Assembly (NCBI RefSeq): GCF_000213555.1
Contig: NZ_GL891995.1
Location: 11,678-75,677 of the forward strand
DNA: 64,000 bases
Direction of reading: 5' to 3'
Origin: Dysgonomonas gadei ATCC BAA-286
GTDB lineage: Bacteria > Bacteroidota > Bacteroidia > Bacteroidales > Dysgonomonadaceae
Shown here: one piece after another, positions 43,804 to 53,408 of the stretch
Layout: the number at the start of each line of letters is the position of its first letter
How positions within the stretch are numbered: position 1 is the first letter of the stretch
Notes under the pieces: generated by a model
Databases searched by the model: none
What the model was told of the DNA's origin: nothing
What the model saw: the letters and a program-made list of their open reading frames with translations, nothing else
Position numbers and translations under genes: made by a program

Positions 43804-43957
43804 AGGACAAGCCCGGGAGGGCGCGGCAGTAATGAGATAAGGTTGCAAGTTGCAAACAGGGGTAGGATTTATGTGTAAAATAATCCAACGTTAAAACTCA
43901 ACGGCTGATTCTATTATTTAAATAAAGAAATCTCTCGCAAAAGATGTAAAACGCTTT

Positions 43958-44812
43958 TCAATGATTATGTGTGTTTATATTTTCCCATCCTATTATTGCA
44001 GCCTTACGGCCGCTGTCCCAGTGATACTGACCGAATGCTCCCGAAGATAGTATTACCCGGTGGCATGGAATAAGGTAAGCTATGGGATTGTCCCCTACAG
44101 CCGATCCTACAGCTCTGCTTGCCCTGGGATTGCCTGTTTGTCTGGCAATATCGCTATAGGTTAATAGTTTACCCATTGGTATTTTCAGTAGGGACTCCCA
44201 TACTTTGAGCTGAAAATCGGTACCTTTCACATGTAGTTTTATTTGTTCCGGTTGTAGCCAGTTTTGTCTGAATATATAGAGTGCGCTTTGTTGATTGTTG
44301 TCTGTCAGTTGCTTATAGCTTGCGTTCGGAAATATTCTTTGTAGTTCTTCCAGTGCGATCGTTTCATTATCAGAAAAAGCCATATAGCAGATACCTTTCG
44401 CAGTAGATGCTATCAGAATCTCGCCGAAGGGTGTTTCTGCAAAACTGTAGTTGATAGTCAGGTTTTCTCCACCGTTTTTATATTCTCCGGGCGTCATCCC
44501 TTCTATTTTTACAAACAGGTCATGTAAGCGTCCGGTACCCGATAGTCCGACTTCAAAAGCAGCATCGAAAAGCGTGGCACGACTCTCTTTGAGTATCTTC
44601 TTGGCATTTTCGAGGCTGATGTATTGGAGAAACTTTTTAGGGCTTACTCCCGCCCATTCGGTAAACATACGTTGAAGATGGTAAGGGCTAAGCGCAACAT
44701 GGGCAGCAACATCGTCTAAGCCGGGTTGTGATCTGTAATTATCATTTATATATCCGATAGCATCTTTGATGCGGTCGAAGTCTATATTGTTTTGCTGGTT
44801 CATAAGAAACAA
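43958..44812 (-). CDS. AraC-type regulator fused to O6-methylguanine-DNA methyltransferase (Ada-like without the N-terminal metal domain)
   Basis: A 284-residue DNA repair/regulator fusion. The N-terminal AraC helix-turn-helix (about 10-110: LDDVAAHVALSPYHLQRMFT, AAFEVGLSGTGRLHDLF) is followed by the Ogt/MGMT domain (about 120-280). The acceptor cysteine is C250 in PCHRV, with GNPRASRAVGSAVG as helix-turn-helix. The Ada zinc domain that senses methylphosphotriesters is missing, so activation of the adaptive response by that route is not possible. A second ATG three codons later is an equal start candidate. Transcribed alone. Confidence 0.93.
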   Translation of the reverse strand: MFLMNQQNNIDFDRIKDAIGYINDNYRSQPGLDDVAAHVALSPYHLQRMFTEWAGVSPKKFLQYISLENAKKILKESRATLFDAAFEVGLSGTGRLHDLFVKIEGMTPGEYKNGGENLTINYSFAETPFGEILIASTAKGICYMAFSDNETIALEELQRIFPNASYKQLTDNNQQSALYIFRQNWLQPEQIKLHVKGTDFQLKVWESLLKIPMGKLLTYSDIARQTGNPRASRAVGSAVGDNPIAYLIPCHRVILSSGAFGQYHWDSGRKAAIIGWENINTHNH

Positions 44813-44896
44813 ATTTAAATATTATAAAGCGAAGTTAGGGTAGGGGAATTAGAAAATAAACCCGATTCTTGCGGAAAATAATTATCTATATGTGTA

Positions 44897-45326
44897 TGAT
44901 AGCTTTTAGCCGTTAGTTGATAGCTGTCAGCTCTTTGACGTAATTAATTAGCAAACGCAATGCGGCAAGTTGCTTTCTGATTTGCCGTCATGTACTGAGA
45001 AAAGCTGTAACTTTTGTTACCTTTTCAAAGTAGTAAGTATTGAGTAATAAGTTGAAAGTTATATGAGATACGAGCAGACAACTATTCACTGACGAGATGC
45101 TTCACACTGTTCAGCATGACAAGCTAATTATTAATTATTCATTCTTAATTGCTTTCCGTGTTACCTTTGTTACTTTTTGAAAAAACTGTAGGGGCGGTAT
45201 ATCTTGTAACAAAGTTGTCAGATGTGTCAGGTTTTAACTAAACATGGTTAATATGGTTAATAACGTAAACAAGATAATAAATTACGAGTTTTGTCGCTTC
45301 GCACCACTAACGGCTAAAAGCTATCA
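44897..45326. repeat. long inverted repeat inside the ada-pheT spacer
   Basis: A perfect 21-bp string starting TGATAGCTTTTAGCCG at 44897-44917 recurs inverted at 45306-45326, bounding about 390 bp. The interval also carries GAGATGCTTCACACTGTTCA, an intergenic string of a type I recall as recurring in many gut bacteria. It also contains the inverted copy of the 3' end of the terminase-like gene (about 45218-45240, reading VVRCVRF-stop). The whole 44813-45755 spacer looks like accumulated repeats. Confidence 0.6.
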
Positions 45327-45590
45327 GCTAATAGCTGAAATATCTGTTACTTCTGTTACCTTTTAACTATATTGTGTAAATGTCACTTAATTTAATGAGG
45401 TGTTTGAAGGAGTTGTTGTTAAAATTAGATTGAAAAATGGTAGGAAGGTGTTACATGTGTTACCTTTTTGAATTGAAAAATAGAGAATGGAAAACTGAAA
45501 ATGTAGAGCAAGATGTATAAAGAGAATTTTATTGTTAACTGATAACTGTTGACTGCTAACTGATATATCTGTTATTTTTTGTTACCTTTT
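45006..45590 (+). repeat. GTTAC repeat cluster with VTxVTF micro-ORFs
   Basis: Units at about 45006-45026, 45159-45178, 45344-45366, 45448-45470 and 45568-45590. Four of them read V-T-(F/S/C)-V-T-F shortly followed by a stop, using different Thr codons. Two belong to ATG-started frames: 45097-45180 (27 residues) and 45244-45366 (40 residues, MVNMVNNVNKIINYEF...). Translation is unproven; no ribosome binding site or promoter is evident. Confidence 0.5.
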
Positions 45591-45647
45591 ATATCTTATG
45601 TCCGTTGTTTGCTTATTTCTGATTACTGTTTACTAAAATATATTTTG

Positions 45648-45655
45648 TATTTTTG
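45648..45655 (+). promoter_or_regulatory. -7 box upstream of pheT
   Basis: TATTTTTG fits TAnnTTTG and lies about 100 bp before the pheT ATG, leaving a leader long enough for attenuation, although no Phe-rich leader peptide was seen. Confidence 0.45.
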
Positions 45656-45755
45656 ACGGACTTTTTTTGAACGTTTCAAAAAGCAATATCAGAAGCAACA
45701 TTTATTTTGATTGTGTTGAGTGCAAATAAAATAAAAAAATATAAACTATCATATA

Positions 45756-48221
45756 ATGAATATTTCGTACAATTGGTTGAAAGATTACCTTGATTTCGAT
45801 TTAACTCCGGAGGAAACATCCGCTGCCCTTACATCTTTGGGTTTGGAAACAGGCGGTGTGGAAGAAGTAGAAACTGTCAAAGGCGGGCTGGAAGGCCTTG
45901 TTATCGGTGAAGTGCTTACTTGCATAGATCACCCCGATTCCGACCACCTGCATGTAACCACCGTTAACGTGGGACAGGAGGAACCGTTGCAGATTGTTTG
46001 CGGAGCACCGAATGTAGCTGTCGGGCAGAAAGTAGTAGTTGCCCTTGTGGGTACTAAACTGTATCAGGGAGAAGAATCGTTTACAATCAAGAAATCCAAA
46101 ATCAGGGGAACGGAATCTTTCGGGATGATATGTGCCGAAGATGAAATCGGGATCGGTACCAGCCACGCGGGAATCATTGTGCTGCCAGTCGATGCGAAGG
46201 TAGGAATGCCGGCTAAAGAATATTACAATATCAAAAGTGATTATATTCTCGAAGTAGATATTACGCCTAACCGTATAGACGGAGCGTCACATTACGGTGT
46301 AGCCCGCGATCTGGAAGCCTATTTGCGTCAGAATAAACTGAAAGGGGCGCTCACATTGCCATCTGTGGATGACTTCAAGATAGATGAACCGACGGGTGCA
46401 ATTACTGTAAGGGTAGAAAACACGGAGGCTTGCCCGCGTTATGCAGGACTTACGATCCGGGGTGTGAAAGTAACCGAAAGTCCCGAATGGCTGAAAGAAA
46501 AGCTTACACTTATCGGTCAGCGGCCTATTAATAATGTGGTGGATATCACCAACTATGTGTTGCATAGCATGGGGCATCCCCTTCATGCTTTCGATGTGGC
46601 TCATATCACAGGCGGAGAAGTAATTGTGAGGACATTACCCGAAGGTACCAAATTCGTTACGCTCGATGAAGTGGAGCGTACCCTTAGCGACAGGGACCTG
46701 ATGATATGCAATGATAAAGAGGGTATGTGTATCGGAGGTGTATTTGGAGGAATGAAATCGGGGGTGACTGAAAGTACAACAGAGGTGTTTCTGGAATCAG
46801 CTTATTTTAATCCTACATGGATACGCAAAACAGCGCGCCGCCATGGACTGAATACGGATGCGTCTTTCCATTTCGAGCGCGGCTGCGATCCGAATGATAC
46901 CATTTACGTGTTGAAATATGCCGCAATGCTGATAAAGGAGATTGCAGGAGGAAAGATTACAGGAGATATTCAGGATGTATATCCTGATCCTGTGGCGAAG
47001 CCGATTGTAAAATTATCATACGAGAAGGTGAATTCGCTTATAGGTAAGGCTATAGACAAGCAAACAGTGAGGTCTATCCTGAATAATCTGGAGATGGTTA
47101 TCACAGAAGAAAGCGATGATATGCTCACTATCGAGATACCGACATACCGTGTAGATGTGTTGCGCGACGTGGACGTGATAGAAGACATACTGCGTGTATA
47201 TGGCTATAATAATATAGAAATAGGCGATAACCTGAAATCGAACCTGTCATACGAAACTCCTACCGATAAGGGATATGATCTTCAGAATCTGGTTTCGGAG
47301 CAATTGACAGGAAGCGGATTCAATGAGATAATGAACAACTCGCTCACAAAAGAGGCTTACTATACCGATTCAGTGGTGTATCCTGCTTCTAAGTGTGTGT
47401 ATCTGCTTAATCCACTGAGTACCGACCTGAATGTTATGCGCCAGACACTTATTTACGGAGGATTGGAGAGTATCGCTTATAACCGTAACCGGCAGAATCC
47501 CGATATCCGCTTCTACGAATTCGGCAATTGTTATTTCTATGATGCTGATAAGAAAACGGAAGGCGAAACACTGAAGGAATACAGCGAGGAATATCATTTG
47601 GGTATATGGCTCAGCGGAAGCAGTATAGATAATAGCTGGACGTCGGCTAATGAAAAATCGTCTGTTTTCCAGTTGAAGGCCTATGTGGAAAATATACTTA
47701 CCCGTCTGGGGATACCTGTCTCTAAATATGATTATGAGCAGTTTTCTAATGAGATATTCAGCACGGCTATAGCTATCCAGGCAAAGGGCAAAGGGAAATC
47801 ATTGGGTGTATTAGGTATCGTAAACAAAAAGCTGCTTAAAGCGCAGGATATAAGTACCGAAGTATATTTCGCAGAGCTCAATTGGGATGCGCTGATGAAA
47901 GAGATAAGAAAGAATGTGATCACATATTCTGAAATGTCGAAATTCCCGGCTGTGAAAAGGGATTTGGCTTTGCTATTGGATGAAGCTGTATTGTTCGATC
48001 AGATAGAAAAAATAGCATATAAGGCGGAACGCAAGTTGCTGAAAGAAGTAAGACTGTTCGATGTATATGAGGGTAAGAATCTGCCTGAAGGCAAGAAGTC
48101 ATATGCTGTGAAGTTTGTATTGCAGGATGATGAAAAGACGCTTAACGACAAGCAGATAGATGCCATTATGCAGAAGATACAGAAGTCGCTGGAGAGTGAA
48201 CTCGGTGCACAATTGAGATAA
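45756..48221 (+). CDS. pheT: phenylalanine--tRNA ligase beta subunit
   Basis: Forms the alpha2-beta2 enzyme that charges tRNA-Phe. At 821 residues it has the normal length. Domain order: tRNA-binding EMAP-like domain (about 40-150: GEVLTCIDHPDSDHLHVTTV), B3/4 editing domain (about 215-390: NNVVDITNYVLHSMGHPLHA), B5 (about 405-475), the catalytic-like core, and the ferredoxin-fold anticodon-binding domain (about 727-821: FPAVKRDLALLLDEA). pheS is not adjacent, as is common in Bacteroidetes. It is preceded by the repeat-rich spacer. Confidence 0.98.
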   Translation: MNISYNWLKDYLDFDLTPEETSAALTSLGLETGGVEEVETVKGGLEGLVIGEVLTCIDHPDSDHLHVTTVNVGQEEPLQIVCGAPNVAVGQKVVVALVGTKLYQGEESFTIKKSKIRGTESFGMICAEDEIGIGTSHAGIIVLPVDAKVGMPAKEYYNIKSDYILEVDITPNRIDGASHYGVARDLEAYLRQNKLKGALTLPSVDDFKIDEPTGAITVRVENTEACPRYAGLTIRGVKVTESPEWLKEKLTLIGQRPINNVVDITNYVLHSMGHPLHAFDVAHITGGEVIVRTLPEGTKFVTLDEVERTLSDRDLMICNDKEGMCIGGVFGGMKSGVTESTTEVFLESAYFNPTWIRKTARRHGLNTDASFHFERGCDPNDTIYVLKYAAMLIKEIAGGKITGDIQDVYPDPVAKPIVKLSYEKVNSLIGKAIDKQTVRSILNNLEMVITEESDDMLTIEIPTYRVDVLRDVDVIEDILRVYGYNNIEIGDNLKSNLSYETPTDKGYDLQNLVSEQLTGSGFNEIMNNSLTKEAYYTDSVVYPASKCVYLLNPLSTDLNVMRQTLIYGGLESIAYNRNRQNPDIRFYEFGNCYFYDADKKTEGETLKEYSEEYHLGIWLSGSSIDNSWTSANEKSSVFQLKAYVENILTRLGIPVSKYDYEQFSNEIFSTAIAIQAKGKGKSLGVLGIVNKKLLKAQDISTEVYFAELNWDALMKEIRKNVITYSEMSKFPAVKRDLALLLDEAVLFDQIEKIAYKAERKLLKEVRLFDVYEGKNLPEGKKSYAVKFVLQDDEKTLNDKQIDAIMQKIQKSLESELGAQLR

Positions 48222-48244
48222 GGTTCGCAAAAAGGACAGATATA

Positions 48245-48279
48245 AAAAAGCGATAAGATATTGATCCTTATCGCTTTTT
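48245..48279. terminator. bidirectional terminator between pheT and the HMA gene
   Basis: Perfect 13-bp inverted repeat AAAAAGCGATAAG / CTTATCGCTTTTT (48245-48257 / 48267-48279) with a 9-nt loop between convergent genes. Confidence 0.92.
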
Positions 48280-48295
48280 GTATTGATTTTACAAC

Positions 48296-48577
48296 TCATT
48301 TACAACAGTCGGACAGTTCATCATGCTTTACCTTGTCGGCTTTGTTCTTGTCGGTATCATGTCCTACCTTTGCAATAGCTTCACTAATCTCTCCGATATT
48401 TGTTTTCTCAGGATTAAAGCCTATTTGCAGTTTGCCATTCTGTACGTTCCATGTTGCGGAAAATACGCCGTTTACTGATAAAGCCGCGTTTTCTATCCGT
48501 TGTTTGCATATCTCACAATTACCTTGAACTGTAAGTGTTGCGTATTTTAGATTATTGTATATAATATCCATATCCAT
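48296..48577 (-). CDS. heavy-metal-associated (HMA) domain protein
   Basis: A 93-residue soluble protein with a single ferredoxin-like HMA domain. The metal site is C21-x2-C24 in VQGNCEICKQRIE, where the usual GMTCxxC is changed to GNCEIC. The domain continues with NAALSVNGVFSATWNVQNGK and ends FNPEKTNIGEISEAIAKVGH. The tail contains a further CC pair (91-92) that may add a binding site. It is probably a copper chaperone or metal-transfer protein; no transporter lies nearby. Confidence 0.85.
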   Translation of the reverse strand: MDMDIIYNNLKYATLTVQGNCEICKQRIENAALSVNGVFSATWNVQNGKLQIGFNPEKTNIGEISEAIAKVGHDTDKNKADKVKHDELSDCCK

Positions 48578-48856
48578 AGATTTTTAAAGGTTGATAATAA
48601 TGGGGATATAGATTTATGGAATTCTATATATCTTAAAACAAAGATGATATATATTAGTTTTGGTATAGGGCTGTTTTTAATAATGATTATACAAACCGGA
48701 TAATAACTGTGATTTTTTGTGATGAAATTCTCCGGGATTGAAACTGATTGTTAATTATAAATCTGGTAACTATTATATATTGAAAAGAGGTAAAAGAAAA
48801 TCCTTATTCGCGATGATGAATAAATGATCCTTATTCCAAATCTCCGATATTTTTTA

Positions 48857-48864
48857 TACTTTTG
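48857..48864 (+). promoter_or_regulatory. -7 box upstream of yebC
   Basis: TACTTTTG fits TAnnTTTG and lies 36 bp before the ATG. The remaining 48578-48856 spacer shows no gene. Confidence 0.5.
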
Positions 48865-48900
48865 CCTTCCAAAAGAATAAACGATTGATATTATAATATT

Positions 48901-49629
48901 ATGGGAAGAGCGTTCGAATACCGCAAAGCGACAAAGATGAAACGTTGGGGCAATATGGCCCGTGTGTTCACTAAACTAGGGAGGCAAATAACAATAGCAG
49001 TAAAAGAGGGTGGTCCCGAGCCCGATACCAATCCCCGTCTTCGTGTGTTGATGCAACAAGTGAAGAAGGAGAATATGCCAAAGGAAAACGTAGAACGTGC
49101 CATCAAAAAAGCAATATCGAAAGATGAAGCCGATTATAAGGAGGTTGTATATGAAGGATACGGTCCGTTTGGTATTGCTATCGTGGTAGAGACTGCAACC
49201 GATAATCCTACACGTACTGTCGCGAATGTGCGCAGCTACTTTAATAAGCATAATGGTTCGCTGGGGACTTCGGGAAGTCTTGAATTCCTGTTCGACCATA
49301 AATGTGTGTTTAAGATCGGAGCAAAGGAAGGTGTTTCATTGGAGGATCTGGAACTGGAACTAATCGACTATGGCGTTGATGAAGTGGAACATGACGGTGA
49401 TGATATAATACTCTACGGAGAGTTTAAGTCGTACTCCGAAATACAGAAATATCTCGAAGAAAACGGATTTGAAATACATAGCGCCGAGTTTGAGCGCATC
49501 CCGAATGATCTGAAAGAACTGACAAAGGAACAGCAGGAACAAATACAAAAGTTACTGGATAAATTCGAAGATGATGATGATGTTCAAAATGTATTCCATA
49601 ATATGAAAGAAGATTTCGAAGAAGAGTGA
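48901..49629 (+). CDS. yebC: YebC/PmpR/TACO1-family protein
   Basis: A 242-residue conserved protein, full length. The start MGRAFEYRKATKMKRWGNMA is the diagnostic family N-terminus, followed by KENVERAIKKA and the GPFGIAIVVETATDNPTRTV motif. Historically called a DNA-binding regulator; more recent work ties the family to translation of proline-rich stretches at the ribosome. Monocistronic, with its own promoter and a clear terminator. Confidence 0.96.
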   Translation: MGRAFEYRKATKMKRWGNMARVFTKLGRQITIAVKEGGPEPDTNPRLRVLMQQVKKENMPKENVERAIKKAISKDEADYKEVVYEGYGPFGIAIVVETATDNPTRTVANVRSYFNKHNGSLGTSGSLEFLFDHKCVFKIGAKEGVSLEDLELELIDYGVDEVEHDGDDIILYGEFKSYSEIQKYLEENGFEIHSAEFERIPNDLKELTKEQQEQIQKLLDKFEDDDDVQNVFHNMKEDFEEE

Positions 49630-49654
49630 CTCTGCTTTGATATACCATATAAGG

Positions 49655-49685
49655 AACTGCAAGACACCACTCTTGCAGTTTTTTT
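49655..49685 (+). terminator. intrinsic terminator of yebC
   Basis: Inverted repeat AACTGCAAGA / TCTTGCAGTT (49655-49664 / 49671-49680), loop CACCAC, followed by a T-run. Confidence 0.9.
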
Positions 49686-49687
49686 AT

Positions 49688-49695
49688 TACATTTG
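49688..49695 (+). promoter_or_regulatory. -7 box for the T9SS plug-domain gene
   Basis: TACATTTG fits TAnnTTTG, directly after the yebC terminator and 22 bp before the chosen ATG; this supports the start at 49718 over an upstream one. Confidence 0.55.
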
Positions 49696-49717
49696 CCAAT
49701 ATAAAAAAGATAAGGCG

Positions 49718-50974
49718 ATGATGAGATACAAGCTTATAGCGGCACTTCTGCTCGTTTGCGGTATACTTTCAGCACAGGCATACCGGACGCAGGCCCTTTC
49801 TGACGAAATATATACAATACAGGCAAACCTGAACGAAATATGGGGTCAGAATCCCGTGGCTAGATTGAATAGTGATGATAATATCAATATCAGTTTTGAC
49901 CGCTTGTCGGATAATTCCTTCAATCGACTGCGATATCGCATCATACATTGCGATGCTTATTGGTTAAAAAGTAAAGGTATATCAGAAATCGATTATCTGA
50001 ACGGATTTAATGACAATCCTATAGATGATTATGCTCCATCGGTCAACACCACAGTCGAATATACACATTTCAATCTGGATATACCAAACAGGGATGTGAG
50101 CCTGAAAATATCGGGAAATTATGTTGTCGAAGTATATGAGGATGGAGAACCGGATGTAGTGTTACTTACAGCATGTTTCTCGGTGGTAGACCCGGCTATA
50201 AGTATTGCCGCTACGGTTTCTTCCAATACAGACATAGACTTTAATAAAAGTCATCAGCAGGTATCTTTCACTATTCATCATCAGGGTATGAATATCCGAG
50301 ATCCCTTTACCGAAATAATGGTGTTTGTACAACAAAACAACAGATTGGATAATGAAAAACGGAAATTGAAGCCGACATATATAAATCCTAATAAACTGAT
50401 ATATGAACACAACAGAGACCTTATATTTCAGGCAGGTAATGAATATCGCCGCTTCGAGACATCAAGCTACAGGTATAATGGTATGAATGTTGCTCACATC
50501 AGATATGTCCGTCCGGGTTATGAGATGGATGTTGAAACGGATAAGGTACGTGCCGGACGTTCTTATAGCTACGATCAGGATCAGAACGGTCGCTTCTTTA
50601 TAAGGAATAATGACAGTGAATATCCTGAAACAGAGGCTGATTATTTTACTACCAATTTTACATTGGCTGTGGATGACCCTTTGTTGGAAAGTATATACAT
50701 AAACGGAAATTTTACCGATAATACCTTTACCGACAAATACAAGATGAAATATGATAACAATGAGAAGGTATACCGCCTCTCCTTGTTATTGAAACAGGGT
50801 ATGTATAATTATCTCTATCTTACAAAAGACGGAAACAATTTTGTTACTACTAATATCGAAGGTAATTATTTTGATACTGAGAATGAATATTCTATTTATG
50901 TTTACTATCGTCCCACAGGCCAGCGTTACGATAGCCTGATAGGTGTGCAGAGTATACAGTCGCGGGCGAAGTAG
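49718..50974 (+). CDS. DUF5103 / type IX secretion system plug-domain protein
   Basis: An exported protein of 418 residues from the ATG at 49718; starting earlier would place the -7 box and terminator inside the gene. The signal peptide is MMRYKLIAALLLVCGILSAQ. The rest is beta-rich with the family features SDEIYTIQANLNEIWGQNPV, RYRIIHCDAYW, YRRFETSSYRYNGMNVAHI and YNYLYL. The family (formerly DUF5103) includes the Plug protein that closes the SprA translocon pore of the T9SS from the periplasmic side. It agrees with a T9SS substrate elsewhere in the window. Confidence 0.88.
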   Translation: MMRYKLIAALLLVCGILSAQAYRTQALSDEIYTIQANLNEIWGQNPVARLNSDDNINISFDRLSDNSFNRLRYRIIHCDAYWLKSKGISEIDYLNGFNDNPIDDYAPSVNTTVEYTHFNLDIPNRDVSLKISGNYVVEVYEDGEPDVVLLTACFSVVDPAISIAATVSSNTDIDFNKSHQQVSFTIHHQGMNIRDPFTEIMVFVQQNNRLDNEKRKLKPTYINPNKLIYEHNRDLIFQAGNEYRRFETSSYRYNGMNVAHIRYVRPGYEMDVETDKVRAGRSYSYDQDQNGRFFIRNNDSEYPETEADYFTTNFTLAVDDPLLESIYINGNFTDNTFTDKYKMKYDNNEKVYRLSLLLKQGMYNYLYLTKDGNNFVTTNIEGNYFDTENEYSIYVYYRPTGQRYDSLIGVQSIQSRAK

Positions 50975-50985
50975 GAGTTAGGAGT

Positions 50986-53319
50986 TTAATAAACCCTTAC
51001 TTCGTCTAGCATCAGATAAGCCTTGTCTCCCTTCTTTTCGTGCCATTCGGGTAATATTTTGATCGATTCGGCAATTACCTTTATATACCGGGCTTTCACT
51101 GCTTCGTTCAGGTTAGCCGATAAAGTAATCACCATAGGGCTTATATGTTCTGTACGTTCTTCATATGTCTCCTTAAACACTTCCTTATATGTATTACCAT
51201 CCGCAGATATTAACAACGCGAGGCTTTTAGGTGCAAATAATCCCCCTCTGGTATTTACATATGAATTCAGATCCAGGGATGAGATATCGGTAAGCTCTTT
51301 CATGTCAATATATGCTTCAAAATCAGTGCCGAGAAAACCCAGCCACATGCCGGTACGGTAACTGGCATTCGAGCCTAATTGCCCATTGACCAGTGTTGTT
51401 GCACCATCGAACGTATAACGTTTATCCGGCTCATATTTCAATGTTATGGGTTTGGCAAAAGCTTTATGAACAATGAAGTCTTTGGTGTAAACCTTGCCTC
51501 TTACCTTTTCCCTATAAGCGACAGCTTTGAATATAGTATTGTTTTTTATAGTTATCGGGTTGCCATATGTATAAAGTGCAGATTCGGTGGTTGGCTCTTT
51601 ATCAGCTAATGTATAATAAATGGGACTGTTGTCGAATGTAGACATATAAAGGTTTATCTCATTCTTAACAGTATCTACGACAATAGAATCCTGTATTTCG
51701 TAGGCTTGCTTGCAATTTTCATATCCCAGCTTGTCGAAATGTTTGGACAATTTGTATAACCGCGAAACGAACTCGTTATAATCTTTCCGCTCCGGATTTG
51801 TCCATACGGTTTCTGCCAGAGCGCACATACGGGGGAGCAGCATGTATTCCACATTTTGTCCCGAAGGCATATACTCTGTCCATATATTAACTTGCGCACC
51901 CAAAATGTGCTTCAGGCTGTTTTCATCTAAACCGGCAGGCATTGGATTGAATGAATATGTCTTTTTCAATTCGGTCAACCAGCCGAATGTGAAAGGTTCA
52001 TTATCTACATCGGGAGATTGATAATAATCCAGATATACATATTGCTCCGGTGTCATTATCACGTCGTGACCTTTATTTGCAGCATAAACACCGCCCTCGG
52101 TGCCCCGCCACGACATGATTGTTGCATTGGGAGCGATACCTCCTTCCAGTATTTCGTCCCAACCTATAATGCTTTTTCCTTTATCGTTTATCATTTTTTC
52201 TACTCTGGATATGAAATAGCTTTGCAGCTGTTCTCCCAGCGGATGTTCCGGTGAATCTTTTAGTTCCAAATGTCTCATTTTTGTCTGACATTTTGAGCAT
52301 GACATCCATCTGTTTTTAAGACATTCATCACCTCCTATATGGATATACCGGGCAGGAAACAACGGGAGTACCTCGGTCATCACATCATCGAGAAACGTAA
52401 ACACTTCCTCATTACCTGCGCAAAGCACATCTTCATAGATACCCCATTCAGCACCTACCTGATAGGGCCCTCCCGTACAACCCAGATAGGGGTATGAAGC
52501 CAGGGCTGCTAATGTATGTCCGGGGATATCTATCTCCGGAATGATGGTTATAAAACGCTCTTCTGCATATTTTACAATGTCTTTTATTTCTTCCTGCGTA
52601 TAGAATCCACTAACGGGTTTATTGTCAAATTCACCGGTATGACGACCTATGATTGTATGCTCACGTTTAGAACCGACTTCGGTTAGCTTAGGATACTTTT
52701 TTATCTCTATACGCCATCCTTGGTCGTCGGTCAGATGCCAGTGAAAGACATTGATATTGAACATGGCCAGTATATCAATATACTTTTTTACAAAATCAAC
52801 GGGAAAAAAATGTCGGGATACGTCGAGCGAGGCGCCCCGGTGAGCATAAAAGGGATAATCTGTAATTTCGGTACTCGGAAATTCTATTTCGGTATCAGCA
52901 TTTACCGGAATTGATTTTCGGATGGTTTGGATTCCGTAAAAGGTTCCAGCTTCAGTAGATCCATTGATCGTGATGAGCGAAGAGTTTACATTTATAATAT
53001 AGGCTTCAGGATTATCGCTCGCATAGTCAATAGTGAGTTTTATAGCATTTTCAATATCCTGCTTATCTGTTATTTCAAGTCTAAAGTCTGTTATTTGTGC
53101 AATATATTCGGATAGTAAAGCAGCAGACCGGGCAAGCTTGCTATTTGTGGCAGGAAATGATATCTTTGTAGTCTTATTCAGTATGAAAGGTTTAGCGTCT
53201 GTTGTTTTTATTTCCTGTACCATAGGTACTATATCGTAACTGGCTACGGGAGTAGTTTTTTCGGAAGTACAGGCAATAAAAAATAAAAGAGTAGACAGAC
53301 AAAGAAAATTTCTAAACAT
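50986..53319 (-). CDS. GH20 beta-N-acetylhexosaminidase lipoprotein
   Basis: Cleaves terminal N-acetylglucosamine or N-acetylgalactosamine from glycans. The start is set at about 53319, where MFRNFLCLSTLLFFIAC forms a lipoprotein signal; an upstream TTG adds 14 atypical residues. Domain order: GH20b N-terminal domain (about 25-150), catalytic TIM barrel (about 155-510) with the Asp-Glu pair in IHIGGDEC, a chitobiase-like beta domain, and a C-terminal F5/8-type discoidin domain (about 640-775). It probably acts at the surface or periplasm on host or microbial glycans. It stands alone and not in a recognisable PUL. Confidence 0.93.
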   Translation of the reverse strand: MFRNFLCLSTLLFFIACTSEKTTPVASYDIVPMVQEIKTTDAKPFILNKTTKISFPATNSKLARSAALLSEYIAQITDFRLEITDKQDIENAIKLTIDYASDNPEAYIINVNSSLITINGSTEAGTFYGIQTIRKSIPVNADTEIEFPSTEITDYPFYAHRGASLDVSRHFFPVDFVKKYIDILAMFNINVFHWHLTDDQGWRIEIKKYPKLTEVGSKREHTIIGRHTGEFDNKPVSGFYTQEEIKDIVKYAEERFITIIPEIDIPGHTLAALASYPYLGCTGGPYQVGAEWGIYEDVLCAGNEEVFTFLDDVMTEVLPLFPARYIHIGGDECLKNRWMSCSKCQTKMRHLELKDSPEHPLGEQLQSYFISRVEKMINDKGKSIIGWDEILEGGIAPNATIMSWRGTEGGVYAANKGHDVIMTPEQYVYLDYYQSPDVDNEPFTFGWLTELKKTYSFNPMPAGLDENSLKHILGAQVNIWTEYMPSGQNVEYMLLPRMCALAETVWTNPERKDYNEFVSRLYKLSKHFDKLGYENCKQAYEIQDSIVVDTVKNEINLYMSTFDNSPIYYTLADKEPTTESALYTYGNPITIKNNTIFKAVAYREKVRGKVYTKDFIVHKAFAKPITLKYEPDKRYTFDGATTLVNGQLGSNASYRTGMWLGFLGTDFEAYIDMKELTDISSLDLNSYVNTRGGLFAPKSLALLISADGNTYKEVFKETYEERTEHISPMVITLSANLNEAVKARYIKVIAESIKILPEWHEKKGDKAYLMLDEVRVY

Positions 53320-53408
53320 AAATGAATGATTTTGTGTTTTATATGATAAAAAGTTAAACAAATATCAAATATATGCTTTATTCTGAAATTTTTGCCACAA
53401 AAAATTTA

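Noticed and set aside
43582..43888. Short open frames in the GC-rich element
   Set aside because: High GC reduces stop codons by chance; translations lack start context and domains, and the structure is explained by inverted repeats.
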